Source: Paenibacillus catalpae (GTDB taxonomy: Bacteria; Bacillota; Bacilli; Paenibacillales; Paenibacillaceae). Taken from it: DNA of 64,000 nt. The notes beneath the pieces were generated by a model. The model ran no database searches and was not told where the DNA came from. It saw only the letters and a list, made by a program, of their open reading frames with translations. The position numbers were made by a program, and so were the translations under genes. Location of the stretch: positions 1 to 64,000 of the forward strand of contig NZ_FOMT01000007.1 in the NCBI RefSeq assembly GCF_900112695.1. The letters run 5' to 3'. Below, piece after piece: positions 32,704 to 41,817 of this stretch (position 1 is the stretch's first letter; the number at the start of each line of letters is the position of its first letter).

Positions 32704-35187
32704 CTATTCACCTGCAGCATTGACAGAACGGACTAATTCGGCGAACCGTTCCGGCGTAACCGGCGGACTAAACAGATAGCCCTGCATGAGATCACAGTTA
32801 TGTTCCTTGATAATCTGCAGCTCCTCCGCCGTCTCCACACCTTCCGTAACAACCTTCATATTCAGGTTATGGGCAATGACAATCAAGGATTTAAATATCA
32901 TCTGCTTGCGGATATCCGTCACGATTCCCCTGATAAACGATTTATCCAGCTTCAAATAATGAATAGGGATATTCTGCAAATAACTAAGCGATGAATACCC
33001 CGTGCCAAAATCATCCAACGAAAGCTTTAAGCCAAGCTCCTGAAGCTCATGTAATATTTGCAGCGTATGCTCGGGATTCTCCATAAAGATGGATTCCGTT
33101 AATTCCAGCTCAATCTGCTCCGGACGGACACCAACCTCTGACATAACAGCTTTTATGCTTGCCACAATGTCTTTCTGCTGGAACTGCATCATCGACATGT
33201 TTACACTAACCAAAATCGCGTCCATCCCCATCTGCTCCCACTGCTTCACCTGTAGGCACGCTGTCCGTAGCACCCATTCCCCGAGTAAAATAATAAAGCC
33301 CGTCTTCTCGGCAATCGGAATAAATTCGAGCGGCGATACCATGCCAAACTCCGGATGCTTCCAGCGCAGCAGCGCTTCAACTCCATGAATACGGCCTGTC
33401 CCAAGTTCAAGCTTTGGCTGGTAATGAAGCATGAACTGATTCGTCTCCAGCGCATCGAGCATACTATTTTCCAATATCAGCTCTTTCGTCGGGACGTCAT
33501 TCATCAGCGGTGAATACAGCTTATAGGTATTGCGCTGCTTCTTCGCCACATACAAGGCGATATCGGATTCCTTCACAAGCCGGTCGACCGTCTCCGGGGT
33601 CCACTCCTGCTGCACACTCATCCCGATGCTGGCCGTCAGATAGAAGAGCCGCCCCTTCATCTTGATCGGCTCCGCAATGACACTCAGGATCCGCGTTGCA
33701 ATCGCGGTAGCCTGCCCCATGTAGCTGATCTCATCCAGAAGGACAACAAATTCATCGCCGCCAAACCGGAAAACTTGGCCAGCCTGACCCGTCACGTCAA
33801 CAATCCGGTTCCCGACCTGCTTAAGCAGCATGTCCCCCATCGTATAATCAAGCGTTTCGTTAATAATTTTGAAACGGTCCAAATCGACATACAGCAAGGC
33901 AACCTGTCCACTACTGCCCGTCCTGGTCTCCATGTACCGCGTGTAACCGTAACGGTTCGGGAAGCCCGTAACCAAATCATGCGTTGCCTGATGCTGGATC
34001 AGGTGCTCGGCTTCCTTGCGGAAATCAACCATCCGGTTAAAATGATTAGCCATCGTCTCAAACTCATCATTTGTCCGGATATCCAGCGTCAGCTTCTCAT
34101 TGCCAATCGCTACGGCCGAGGTCACCTGAATGACCTTTTTAATGTTTTCCAATACAATCTTCTTCAGCAGCAGAAGCGCCAGAATTGACATAAGAACGAG
34201 AGTGATGACCGCAAGCAGAATCGAGCTCCACAGAGATGAATAGAACGTCGTCAGCATATTGCTCTTCGGAATCGCCATCTCGAAATGCCATGTAAAGTCC
34301 TGAATCCGAATAGGAATCAGCATCCGGAACATTTGTCCTTTCGTATAGCGGTCCGGTGTATATTGGATGGTAGAAAAGCTCTTCTTGTAATCGTTGATGG
34401 AGCCTCCCCCTTGCCACATCTCATAGGGCTTCATGACAAGATCCGGGTAAGCACCGTTTGCGAGGTAATCGTTATTAGACGTGATAATGCTGGCATGGCC
34501 GTTTAACGGACGGATCTTGCGGATCTTTTCCTGCACCGTCTGAAGCGAAATATCGCCTCCGACAATACCGAGGAACTGACCGTTCGCATCCAGAATCGGT
34601 AATATAAACGAGGTTACGATAATCTTCTTGCCGTTCAGATTATAGGGATATGGGTTACATAAGGTAAACTTCCCGGATTGTTTGACGGCTTGATAGAAAT
34701 CCCCTTCGCCGTTCTTTTTGTTATAATCAACGGTAGGGATCGCTTTCAGACCGTCATTCGTTCGTACAATATAAGGGATAAACCGGCCGGTAGCATCATC
34801 GTAACTGCTGTCCATACTATGCTGGTCATCCTTTTGATCAAATGCGTCCGGCTCCCAAACGGTATAAACGCCAATCAGATCAGGATTATTGCGGACAACA
34901 GCTTCGAGCATATGTACAGCATAGAGACGGTTCTGTACGGCATCCGTACGCATTTGGAGCAGAGCATCTCTAATCGTTGTGAGAGAAGACAAGCTTTTAT
35001 TAATAGAGGTAGTAAATTCGTCGATATATTGGATAGACTGCTTTTGCGCCAGCAGCTCGCCTTTCTCCAGACTGGTATCATAGAGCTTGTTCAGATAGAA
35101 AGAAACCAATAAAGAATAAGACAGCAGCATGAGAGCTCCCAGTGCAATAATTAGTTTCTGTGCGATGCTGAGCCTTATTCCCCTCAA
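32704..35187 (-). CDS. dCache-HAMP-GGDEF-EAL membrane signalling protein
   Basis: 827 aa from TTG 35187, with AAGGAGG 8 nt upstream. Helix 1 (about 10-31), an extracellular dCache sensor (about 35-315), helix 2 (about 321-343), HAMP (about 345-395), GGDEF (about 400-555) and EAL (about 570-820). The cyclase signature GGDEF (476-480) is intact; no RxxD inhibitory site is seen just before it. The EAL side also keeps its residues: EAL (604-606), the Asn in VSVNMSMMQF, ELELTES, LDDFGTGYSS, LKLDKSFI, TEGVET and QGYLFSPP. Both c-di-GMP synthesis and breakdown are therefore possible; net direction cannot be told. Confidence 0.93.
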   Translation of the reverse strand: MRGIRLSIAQKLIIALGALMLLSYSLLVSFYLNKLYDTSLEKGELLAQKQSIQYIDEFTTSINKSLSSLTTIRDALLQMRTDAVQNRLYAVHMLEAVVRNNPDLIGVYTVWEPDAFDQKDDQHSMDSSYDDATGRFIPYIVRTNDGLKAIPTVDYNKKNGEGDFYQAVKQSGKFTLCNPYPYNLNGKKIIVTSFILPILDANGQFLGIVGGDISLQTVQEKIRKIRPLNGHASIITSNNDYLANGAYPDLVMKPYEMWQGGGSINDYKKSFSTIQYTPDRYTKGQMFRMLIPIRIQDFTWHFEMAIPKSNMLTTFYSSLWSSILLAVITLVLMSILALLLLKKIVLENIKKVIQVTSAVAIGNEKLTLDIRTNDEFETMANHFNRMVDFRKEAEHLIQHQATHDLVTGFPNRYGYTRYMETRTGSSGQVALLYVDLDRFKIINETLDYTMGDMLLKQVGNRIVDVTGQAGQVFRFGGDEFVVLLDEISYMGQATAIATRILSVIAEPIKMKGRLFYLTASIGMSVQQEWTPETVDRLVKESDIALYVAKKQRNTYKLYSPLMNDVPTKELILENSMLDALETNQFMLHYQPKLELGTGRIHGVEALLRWKHPEFGMVSPLEFIPIAEKTGFIILLGEWVLRTACLQVKQWEQMGMDAILVSVNMSMMQFQQKDIVASIKAVMSEVGVRPEQIELELTESIFMENPEHTLQILHELQELGLKLSLDDFGTGYSSLSYLQNIPIHYLKLDKSFIRGIVTDIRKQMIFKSLIVIAHNLNMKVVTEGVETAEELQIIKEHNCDLMQGYLFSPPVTPERFAELVRSVNAAGE

Positions 35188-35253
35188 ATCTCTATCCTCC
35201 TTCTCTATCTCCAGACCTATCCAAATGTATTTTCCAATTTATGATATGGTTCT

Positions 35254-35283
35254 AGTATACTTGACAAAATAAGATAAATTCAA
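35254..35283 (-). promoter_or_regulatory. promoter of the GGDEF-EAL gene
   Basis: On the minus strand, -35 TTGAAT (35278-35283) and -10 TATACT (35254-35259) with an 18-nt spacer, about 65 nt upstream of the start. Further up, TTCGACA-N6-TGTCGAA (35322-35341) is a perfect inverted repeat that could be an operator. Confidence 0.55.
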
Positions 35284-35373
35284 CGGAAAACTATCGATTA
35301 ATATGACAAAATAATCATTTCTTCGACAGGTTAATGTCGAATTATGTAACTTTCCAATCATCCAGGAAAATGA

Positions 35374-35408
35374 AAAGAGGCTGCTTAAGCGTATTAGGCA
35401 GCCTCTTT
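35374..35408. terminator. terminator after the 153-aa secreted protein
   Basis: Perfect arms AAAGAGGCTGC (35374-35384) and GCAGCCTCTTT (35398-35408) with a 13-nt loop. A and T runs flank it; it closes the minus-strand gene at 35437-35898. Confidence 0.88.
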
Positions 35409-35436
35409 ATTCCTAATCCTATAGTCCTAACTTCGT

Positions 35437-35898
35437 TCAACCCTGTTTTACATCTCTCTGGGGCTCTTGCTGCGCATCGCTCTTATGGTGCATCCGGTGA
35501 AGCTTATGGAGCTCCTCGCGAAGCTGCTCTGCTGTTTTGCCTTCCGTTGCGATGCCGTTTTCTTTGGCTTTCTGACGCAGATGCTCCAGCATTTTCGCTT
35601 TATGCTCGGTCTTGAAAGCCTCCCACTTCGCTTTATCCTTCTGCTTCGCCGCTTCCAGCTCTGTCCTCAGCTGCTCTGCCGATTTGCCCTCCGTCTTAAT
35701 GCCGAAATACTCGGCCATATAACGAAGCTTAGCGAGCCTGCGCTCGTCGTTATTCTTGCCATACATACCGCCGTGATGGCGGCCATGCCCCTCCATGCGG
35801 TTATCCTGCGTAGCATCCTCCGGCTGCGCTGCATAGACCGGAGCCGATAGCAGCAGCATAGTTGCTGCGAATGCGCCGATGATCCATTTTCTTTTCAT
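35437..35898 (-). CDS. small secreted protein with two EGKxAEQLR repeats
   Basis: 153 aa from ATG 35898; a longer frame to 35973 would hide the signal peptide. Signal peptide residues 1-24 (ending YAA). The mature protein is highly charged and His-rich (GHGRHHGGMYG). Two copies of the helical unit GIxTEGK(S/T)AEQLRxEL (about 67-82 and 115-130) flank a Lys/Glu-rich helix. Such repeats occur in several uncharacterised Firmicute proteins. Function unknown. Confidence 0.75.
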   Translation of the reverse strand: MKRKWIIGAFAATMLLLSAPVYAAQPEDATQDNRMEGHGRHHGGMYGKNNDERRLAKLRYMAEYFGIKTEGKSAEQLRTELEAAKQKDKAKWEAFKTEHKAKMLEHLRQKAKENGIATEGKTAEQLREELHKLHRMHHKSDAQQEPQRDVKQG

Positions 35899-36008
35899 GC
35901 CTTGCCACACCTTCCTATCCAATTCGTGATGCCGGAGCTTTGGAGCCCCTAATGGATTATTTTTCCCAAGCAAACGGATAGATAGACATGACTTTGTCGT
36001 CTCGCCAA

Positions 36009-37043
36009 TTATTCTGTCGAATGATCGGCCTGCCGTTCGACTGTGCGAAGCTGCTCGAGCAAAACATCCTTCGAGAAATGCTCACCAATAAAGACGGCAA
36101 CATCATTCACTTCGCCTTGCGGGGTAATCCGAATAAAGTCGGTTTCACGGTAGGCATATTGGAACAGGAAGCGGCTGGCTGTATCCGAGAATGATACGAT
36201 ACCTTTCGCCCGGTACACATTATCCGGAAGCCCCTTAAGAAATTCCTCAAAGGCAACGCTATCGACCGGTCCATTCATGTAATGAGTCATGACCATCACA
36301 TGCTCGTGGGTATGATGGTGATGATGCTCTTCATGATGACCGTGCTGGCTGCCAGTATCCTGATTATGTACAGCTGACAGCTGAACAACATCTTCGGCTT
36401 GTCCGTTCAGGAATGCCCAGTCCTCCACCTTGCATCGGACGGTCGTCATAACGGGAGCAACCGTGTTCATTTCCCTAAGCAGCTGCTGCGCCTCAACCAG
36501 CTCTTCCGGTGCCAGCTTATCTGCTTTATTGAGCAGCAGCCTTGTCGCACACCGGATCTGCTCACGCATCAGCTTAAATGTCTTGCCTTTCCCGCTCCGG
36601 CTGCGCTGCAGCAGCTCGGGGCCATCTACAACGGTAATCACGCTCTGCAGTTCAATCCGGCAGTACAGCGCCGCTTCTGTTACCCCATCCATAATCTCCA
36701 TCGGATTAGCCGCGCCGGTTGATTCAATGACAATCACGTCCGGCTTATGCGTCTCAATCAGCGTCTTGATCTCCAGACTGAGATCGCTTCGGATCGTACA
36801 GCAGATGCACCCGCTCAGCATTTCCGACATGGGAACATCATCGCCGACCATCTGGCCGTCCAGATTAATATCGCCCAGTTCATTCATAATAACGGCCGCT
36901 TTGAGCCCTTGTGCCTGCCACTGCTCCAGCAGCCCGGTTAGCAGAGTTGTTTTGCCGCTGCCAAGAAAGCCGGACAGCAAATAAATCGGTACATTCGTTT
37001 GGTTCATTTTTTGTCGTTCCCTTTCGTCTGTCATTCCTTTCAT
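36009..37043 (-). CDS. COG0523 family metal-chaperone GTPase with His-rich loop
   Basis: 344 aa from ATG 37043 (GGGAG 7 nt upstream); ATG 37007 would give 332 aa. G3E GTPase motifs: GFLGSGKTTLL (Walker A), MNELGDINLDG, the CxCC metal site GCICCTIR, ESTGAANP and NKAD. A loop HGHHEEHHHHHTHEH (about residues 252-266) should bind zinc or nickel; the CobW C-terminal domain follows (about 272-340). Family members deliver zinc to client enzymes (ZagA/ZNG1) or serve other metals. No Zur-type operator is obvious upstream, and no cobalamin genes are nearby. Confidence 0.88.
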   Translation of the reverse strand: MKGMTDERERQKMNQTNVPIYLLSGFLGSGKTTLLTGLLEQWQAQGLKAAVIMNELGDINLDGQMVGDDVPMSEMLSGCICCTIRSDLSLEIKTLIETHKPDVIVIESTGAANPMEIMDGVTEAALYCRIELQSVITVVDGPELLQRSRSGKGKTFKLMREQIRCATRLLLNKADKLAPEELVEAQQLLREMNTVAPVMTTVRCKVEDWAFLNGQAEDVVQLSAVHNQDTGSQHGHHEEHHHHHTHEHVMVMTHYMNGPVDSVAFEEFLKGLPDNVYRAKGIVSFSDTASRFLFQYAYRETDFIRITPQGEVNDVAVFIGEHFSKDVLLEQLRTVERQADHSTE

Positions 37044-37178
37044 TATATCGCTCCCGTAGAGGGGATGCACCTGTCTGCAAGTGTTTATAATAACGAAATG
37101 AGGATGGACATATCTTACATGTCATGTTAGGATGTTAAGAGTTGTTTTGTTAAAACTTTTTAAGAAGGGGGCAATAAA

Positions 37179-38168
37179 GTGAGCAATCAAAAGATTCAAA
37201 TAGGTATCGTAGGTTACGGCAATTTAGGTAAAGGGGTACATAAAGCCATTGCGCAAAACAGCGACATGGAGCTGGTTGCCGTCTTCACACGCAGAGAGCC
37301 ATCCGAATTAGCAGCTGGCGCGGAAGGCATCCGTTTCGAATCCATTACCAATGCGGAAGCCTATAAAGGTAAAATTGACGTTATGATTTTGTGCGGAGGA
37401 TCTGCTACGGATCTGCCTGAACAAACACCGTTCCTGGCAAGCATGTTTAATACCGTTGACAGCTTCGATACCCATGCCAAAATTCCTGAGTTCTTTGAAG
37501 CTGTTGATCGTGCCGCTTCGGAGAATGGCACTCTGAGCGTGATTTCGACCGGCTGGGATCCGGGTCTCTTCTCGCTTAACCGTCTGCTGGCGGAAGCGAT
37601 CCTGCCGGAAGGCAAAGACTATACCTTCTGGGGCAAAGGCGTCAGCCAAGGCCATTCGGATGCCATCCGCCGCGTACCGGGGGTTAAGGGCGGCGTTCAA
37701 TATACCGTTCCCGTGCAAAGCGTAATCGACCGCATCCGCTCCGGAGAAACTCCTGAATTCACTACTCGCGAGAAGCATTTGCGCGAATGTTATGTCGTTG
37801 CAGAAGAAGGCGCGGATGAGGAGCAAATCCGTCAAACGATTGTAAACATGCCGAACTACTTCTCCGATTATGATACGACTGTTACTTTCATTACCGAAGA
37901 GCAGCTTAAATCCGAGCATCAAGGCATGCCGCACGGCGGCTTCGTTATCCGCAGCGGTGTAACCGGCCAAGGAACCAAACAGCTGATTGAATTTGGCCTG
38001 AAGCTGGAAAGCAATCCTGAATTTACAGCAAGCGTGCTTGTTGCTTACGCAAGAGCCGCACATCGTCTGAGCGCAAGCGGTCAGACCGGCGCCAAAACCG
38101 TATTTGATATTCCATTTGGCCTGCTGTCGCCAAAATCCGCGGAAGAGCTTCGCCGCGAGCTGCTGTAA
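37179..38168 (+). CDS. ddh: meso-diaminopimelate D-dehydrogenase
   Basis: 329 aa from GTG 37179, with AAGGGGG 8 nt upstream. It makes meso-diaminopimelate in one NADPH-dependent step from tetrahydrodipicolinate, for lysine and cell wall. It has the dinucleotide-binding start IQIGIVGYGNLGKGVHKAI and DAPDH blocks CGGSATDLPEQTPFLASMFNTVDSFDTHAKIP, STGWDPGLFSLNRLLAEAILP and WGKGVSQGHSDAIRRVPGV. The length fits the family. Monocistronic, with a strong terminator. Confidence 0.95.
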   Translation: MSNQKIQIGIVGYGNLGKGVHKAIAQNSDMELVAVFTRREPSELAAGAEGIRFESITNAEAYKGKIDVMILCGGSATDLPEQTPFLASMFNTVDSFDTHAKIPEFFEAVDRAASENGTLSVISTGWDPGLFSLNRLLAEAILPEGKDYTFWGKGVSQGHSDAIRRVPGVKGGVQYTVPVQSVIDRIRSGETPEFTTREKHLRECYVVAEEGADEEQIRQTIVNMPNYFSDYDTTVTFITEEQLKSEHQGMPHGGFVIRSGVTGQGTKQLIEFGLKLESNPEFTASVLVAYARAAHRLSASGQTGAKTVFDIPFGLLSPKSAEELRRELL

Positions 38169-38180
38169 TTGAAATAAAAA

Positions 38181-38225
38181 AAAGGCTGCCCGGGCGCCAT
38201 GAAATGGCGAGGGCAGCCTTTTTCT
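38181..38225. terminator. terminator after ddh
   Basis: Arms AAAGGCTGCCC and GGGCAGCCTTT with an inner CGCCAT/ATGGCG stem and a TTTTT run on the plus strand, A-rich on the other side. It can also serve the convergent YjcZ gene. Confidence 0.92.
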
Positions 38226-38237
38226 ATTTAAGCTACA

Positions 38238-38366
38238 TTATAACCAAACGGATCTGATGATGATTACAAGCAAAATAAAGAGGACGAGAATGAATCCGAG
38301 TGAAGAACCTCCACCATACGGATACCCGCATTGGGCACCTGCAACTGGACCTACTCCGTAGCTCAT
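38238..38366 (-). CDS. YjcZ-type small sporulation/membrane peptide
   Basis: 42 aa from ATG 38366, with AAAGGAGATG 7 nt upstream; the longer frame to 38429 lacks a ribosome site. A Gly/Tyr-rich start MSYGVGPVAGAQCGYPYGGG leads to one hydrophobic helix (about residues 24-42: GFILVLFILLVIIIRSVWL), the hallmark of the YjcZ family of small proteins found in spore-forming bacilli. The role is not established beyond this association. Confidence 0.85.
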   Translation of the reverse strand: MSYGVGPVAGAQCGYPYGGGSSLGFILVLFILLVIIIRSVWL

Positions 38367-38516
38367 TTGTTCATCTCCTTTAACTAATGTACAGTATCCT
38401 ATGTTTAAAAACCCAATCGGTATAGGCATTTACCGAAATTGTGCGTTTGCTGAGTTTTCGGTTTTTGATGCACATTGTCAAAGGAACTGAGCATGTACCC
38501 CATCTTTTTAACGATT

Positions 38517-39002
38517 TTACAGATGTTCGCCCAGCCGCTCGTTAAATATAGTCAAAAATTGAAGATCCGTTTCATCGAAACGGCTAAACGAGGGACTGTC
38601 GATGTCCAGTACGCCAATGATCTGACCGCCGCTGTAGAGAGGGATAACCAGCTCGGAATTGGAGGCACTGTCACAAGCGATATGCCCCGGGAATTGATGC
38701 ACATCTTCGACAAGTACCGCTTCCTTGCGCGCAACGGACGTGCCGCATACTCCTTTGCCAAGCTTAATCCGCGTACAAGCCGGCTTCCCCTGGAAAGGAC
38801 CCAGAACAAGCTCATCCCCCTCAAGCAAATAAAAACCAACCCAATTGATATCATCCAGAAACTGTTGAAGCAGGGCGGACGCATTCGCCAGATTGGCAAT
38901 CCGATTGCGCTCGTCTTCGACCAGTCCCGTTAATTGTTTGATAAGCAGCGTATAATTCTCTTCTCGCGTGCCCGTGTACAAGCTTCCATTAAACAATATC
39001 AT
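38517..39002 (-). CDS. GAF-domain free methionine-(R)-sulfoxide reductase
   Basis: 161 aa from ATG 39002; TTG 38996 has the better ribosome spacing and may be the true start. It is a single GAF domain of the fRMsr/YtsP type: NRIANLANASALLQQFLDDINWVGFYLLEGDELVLGPFQGKPACTRIKLGKGVCGTSVA and FPGHIACDSASNSELVIPL. The three redox Cys (PAC, GVC and IAC) are all kept. It reduces free methionine sulfoxide, protecting against oxidative stress. Confidence 0.9.
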   Translation of the reverse strand: MILFNGSLYTGTREENYTLLIKQLTGLVEDERNRIANLANASALLQQFLDDINWVGFYLLEGDELVLGPFQGKPACTRIKLGKGVCGTSVARKEAVLVEDVHQFPGHIACDSASNSELVIPLYSGGQIIGVLDIDSPSFSRFDETDLQFLTIFNERLGEHL

Positions 39003-39100
39003 CACTCCTACTCTATCAACCTGACCAACCATCCAAACCAGACTTGATTGTATGAATAGAATAACATAATTCAGTATGATCGATTAGGGGGATAATTTGG

Positions 39101-39601
39101 GTGACGAAGAAGAAAACTGTTTTGAGGAAGAACACTGCTGCCAGGAAAACCGCTGTCAAGAAGACCGCCGCCAATAATACGAAAACGGATCTGCTCTATC
39201 CTTTGCAGGAAACTTTTGAAGATGAAGTATTCGCACTTGTCAATCAAGAGAGAGAAGCGGCCGGCTTGCCGCCTCTCAGCCGCTTGGAAGTGCTCTTTGA
39301 AGCAGCCGAAGCCAAAGCGCAGGATATGCGGGATAATAACTACTTCGATCATATCTCTCCAACCTACGGCACTCCCGGGCAGATGCTGACCCAGTTTGGT
39401 GTGGAATGGACCGCATACGGGGAGAATATCGCTGCAGGGCAGCGGACACCAGCGGCCGTAATGGAGGCTTGGATGAATAGTCCGGGCCACCGGGCAAATA
39501 TATTGTCTCCCAAATTTACTCATCTAGGAGTTGGATTTGCGCCCGGGACTACCGATAGCCGATTCCGGACTTATTGGGTACAAGAGTTTGTAAGACTATA
39601 G
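39101..39601 (+). CDS. CAP-domain protein with Lys/Ala-rich N-terminus
   Basis: 166 aa from GTG 39101, with AGGGGGA 8 nt upstream. The C-terminal 125 residues are a CAP/SCP domain: FEDEVFALVNQEREAAGLPPLSR, YFDHISPTYGTPGQML, YGENIAAGQ, VMEAWMNSPGHRANILSPKFTHLGVGF and YWVQEFV, with the His and Glu site residues kept. Bacillus CAP proteins (YkwD type) are normally secreted, but here the first 30 residues are a Lys/Ala/Thr-rich tail (KKKTVLRKNTAARKTAVKKT) with no hydrophobic signal. It may be cytoplasmic, DNA-binding, or exported by another route. Function unknown. Confidence 0.88.
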   Translation: MTKKKTVLRKNTAARKTAVKKTAANNTKTDLLYPLQETFEDEVFALVNQEREAAGLPPLSRLEVLFEAAEAKAQDMRDNNYFDHISPTYGTPGQMLTQFGVEWTAYGENIAAGQRTPAAVMEAWMNSPGHRANILSPKFTHLGVGFAPGTTDSRFRTYWVQEFVRL

Positions 39602-39649
39602 ATCTGATTTTCAGCCAATTCCCTACTTTATCCCTATTTATGTAAGTTA

Positions 39650-39677
39650 TTTACAACACATTCACTTGCTCCATACA
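39650..39677 (+). promoter_or_regulatory. Pho-box-like repeats upstream of alkaline phosphatase
   Basis: TTTACA (39650-39655), TTCACT (39661-39666) and CATACA (39672-39677) are spaced exactly 11 bp apart. PhoP in bacilli binds TT(A/C/T)ACA-type direct repeats with this period in front of phosphate-starvation genes. The third copy is weak. It precedes a likely -10 (TAATAG near 39684). Confidence 0.55.
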
Positions 39678-39743
39678 TTCTCCTAATAGAAACTCTGTAA
39701 GATGCAGTTGAATCAGAGCATTCAAATAGGAGGAGATACTAGA

Positions 39744-41009
39744 ATGAAAGTCACCAAAGGTTTGAAAACCGCACTATTAGGAACTGCAGCAGCGGCACTT
39801 GTCGTTACCGGTTATACAGGCATTCACAGCAGCAATCAGGCTGACGCAGCGACACAAAAAGCGAAAAACGTTGTTCTGTTCGTCGGCGACGGCATGGGAA
39901 CCGCCCAGCGTGATGCCATTCGTCTTGCCACAGTAGGCGAAAGCGGGCAGCTGGCCATGGATTCGATGCCGTATGTCGGCCTGATTCATACAAGCTCAAC
40001 AACTGCCATTACGGATTCCGCTGCTTCTGCAACGGCTTATGCGAGTGGAGTTAAAACGTATAATGGCGCAATCGGCATGGATGCGAACAAAAAAAGCGTC
40101 AAAACCATTATGGAATATGCGAAGGATAAAGGCATGTCCACCGGTCTTGTCACAACAAGCCAAATCACGGATGCTACGCCTGCAGCTTTCGCTTCCCATG
40201 TGGAAGACCGCTCCAAGCAAAGCGACATTGCCCTGCAATATTTAACGAAATCGAAGGTTGACGTTCTGCTCGGCGGCGGCGAGGACTTCTGGTTCCCTGC
40301 AGGCAACAAGGGAGCTTTCAATGATGAGACAGCAGCTGATCCATCTGAGAAAAGCAAAGGAACACAAGGCGACCTCGTGAAAAAGGCGAAATCACTTGGT
40401 TATACGTACGTAACGAACAAAACGGATATGACAAAAGCAAAAGGCAAGCTGCTTGGCCTCTTCGCCAACGAAGAAATGTTCCAGCAAAAACCGGAAGGCC
40501 AAGGTGATGTCTACAATCCGATCGTATCGCTGCCAGACATGACGAAGAAAGCGCTCGATACCCTTTCCAGTAATAAAAAAGGCTTCTTCCTAATGGTTGA
40601 AGAAGAAGCAACGGATGAAATGGCTCACAACAATAACGCGAAGCTGACGATCAAAGCCGGCCAAGAATTGGACAAAGCGGTCAAAGTCGCCAAAGATTTC
40701 GCCAAGAAGCATCCGGACACGCTGGTGCTCGTCCTTGCCGACCACGAAACAGGCGGCTTCTCGGTTGAAGAGGTTGACGCCTCCGACGAATCGGGCGACG
40801 GCACTACGATCTCCGGCGAAGATGGTCCATTCGCTATTGCGAACTCCAAAATGAGCTTTACAGTAGATTGGACAACCTCCGGCCATACAGGCGTTGACGT
40901 ACCGGTTACCGTAACAGGTGCGGGTGCAGAGCTGTTCACGGGTATTTATGAGAATACCCAAATCTTCAGCAAGCTCGCGCAAGCGATGGGCATTACGGTT
41001 AAGAAATAA
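39744..41009 (+). CDS. secreted alkaline phosphatase
   Basis: 421 aa from ATG 39744, with AGGAGG 10 nt upstream; the frame opens at 39702. Signal peptide about residues 1-34. The active-site Ser lies in ITDSAASATAYASGVKT; metal ligands are in NVVLFVGDGMG, MVEEEATDEMAHNNN, LADHETGGF and the later TSGHTGVDVPV. The family frees phosphate from phosphomonoesters outside the cell during phosphate limitation, which fits the Pho-like repeats upstream. Confidence 0.95.
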   Translation: MKVTKGLKTALLGTAAAALVVTGYTGIHSSNQADAATQKAKNVVLFVGDGMGTAQRDAIRLATVGESGQLAMDSMPYVGLIHTSSTTAITDSAASATAYASGVKTYNGAIGMDANKKSVKTIMEYAKDKGMSTGLVTTSQITDATPAAFASHVEDRSKQSDIALQYLTKSKVDVLLGGGEDFWFPAGNKGAFNDETAADPSEKSKGTQGDLVKKAKSLGYTYVTNKTDMTKAKGKLLGLFANEEMFQQKPEGQGDVYNPIVSLPDMTKKALDTLSSNKKGFFLMVEEEATDEMAHNNNAKLTIKAGQELDKAVKVAKDFAKKHPDTLVLVLADHETGGFSVEEVDASDESGDGTTISGEDGPFAIANSKMSFTVDWTTSGHTGVDVPVTVTGAGAELFTGIYENTQIFSKLAQAMGITVKK

Positions 41010-41039
41010 TTGCCCCGGCAATAAAATCCCCGCTAATCA

Positions 41040-41085
41040 AAAGAGACTTCCAAGGAGCAACAACGCTCCCTCGGAAGTCTCTTTT
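41040..41085. terminator. terminator between alkaline phosphatase and the ABC operon
   Basis: Arms AAAGAGACTTCC and GGAAGTCTCTTT with an inner GGAGC/GCTCC stem and TTTTT on the plus side. It lies between convergent units and can serve both. Confidence 0.93.
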
Positions 41086-41094
41086 TCAAGTTCA

Positions 41095-41817
41095 TTATAA
41101 TACTTTGCTAAGGAATTCCTTCGTTCTTGGGTGCTGCGGATTCGCAAACACATCCCGCGGAGCTCCCTGCTCAACAATCTGTCCGCCGTCAATAAACAAC
41201 AAACGGTCTCCAACCTCGCGTGCAAAGCCCATCTCATGGGTAACGATAACCATCGTCATACCTTCCTTCGCCAGCGCCTTCATAACGTCAAGAACTTCGC
41301 CCACCATCTCCGGGTCAAGCGCCGATGTAGGCTCGTCAAACAGCATCACGTGAGGGCGCATCGCCAGCGCACGCGCAATCGCTACACGCTGCTTCTGTCC
41401 GCCGGACAAGCGATTCGGATAGGCATCACGCTTCTCCTCCAGTCCAACCCGGCGCAGCAGTTCAAGACCAATCTTCTCCGCTTCAGCCTTTGGCATGTTC
41501 TGTACCTTGATAGGAGCAAGCGTTACGTTTTCCAGAACCGTCTTGTGCGGAAACAGATTAAACTGTTGAAATACCATCCCCATGCTTTGACGCAGTTCAT
41601 TAATATTAACTCTGCGGTCCGTCAGCAGCTTGCCTTCGTATTCGATTTCGCCGCCTGTTGGGGACTCAAGCAAATTGAGACACCGGAGAAAGGTGCTTTT
41701 GCCGGAGCCGCTCGGCCCGATGACAACAACAACCTCGCCCTTGGCGATCTCCGCGTTGATACCGTTCAGGATATTGGCTTTGCCAAATGATTTCTTCAGT
41801 CCGCTTACCTTAATCAC
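41095..41817 (-). CDS. polar amino-acid ABC transporter, ATP-binding protein
   Basis: 240 aa from GTG 41817, with AGGAGG 10 nt upstream; it overlaps the permease stop by 8 nt. All ATPase motifs are present: GPSGSGKST (Walker A), the Q-loop GMVFQQFNLFPH, LSGGQKQR (signature), VMLFDEPTSALDP (Walker B) and THEM (switch). It is of the GlnQ/HisP type, which imports polar amino acids. Last gene of the operon. Confidence 0.95.
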   Translation of the reverse strand: MIKVSGLKKSFGKANILNGINAEIAKGEVVVVIGPSGSGKSTFLRCLNLLESPTGGEIEYEGKLLTDRRVNINELRQSMGMVFQQFNLFPHKTVLENVTLAPIKVQNMPKAEAEKIGLELLRRVGLEEKRDAYPNRLSGGQKQRVAIARALAMRPHVMLFDEPTSALDPEMVGEVLDVMKALAKEGMTMVIVTHEMGFAREVGDRLLFIDGGQIVEQGAPRDVFANPQHPRTKEFLSKVL

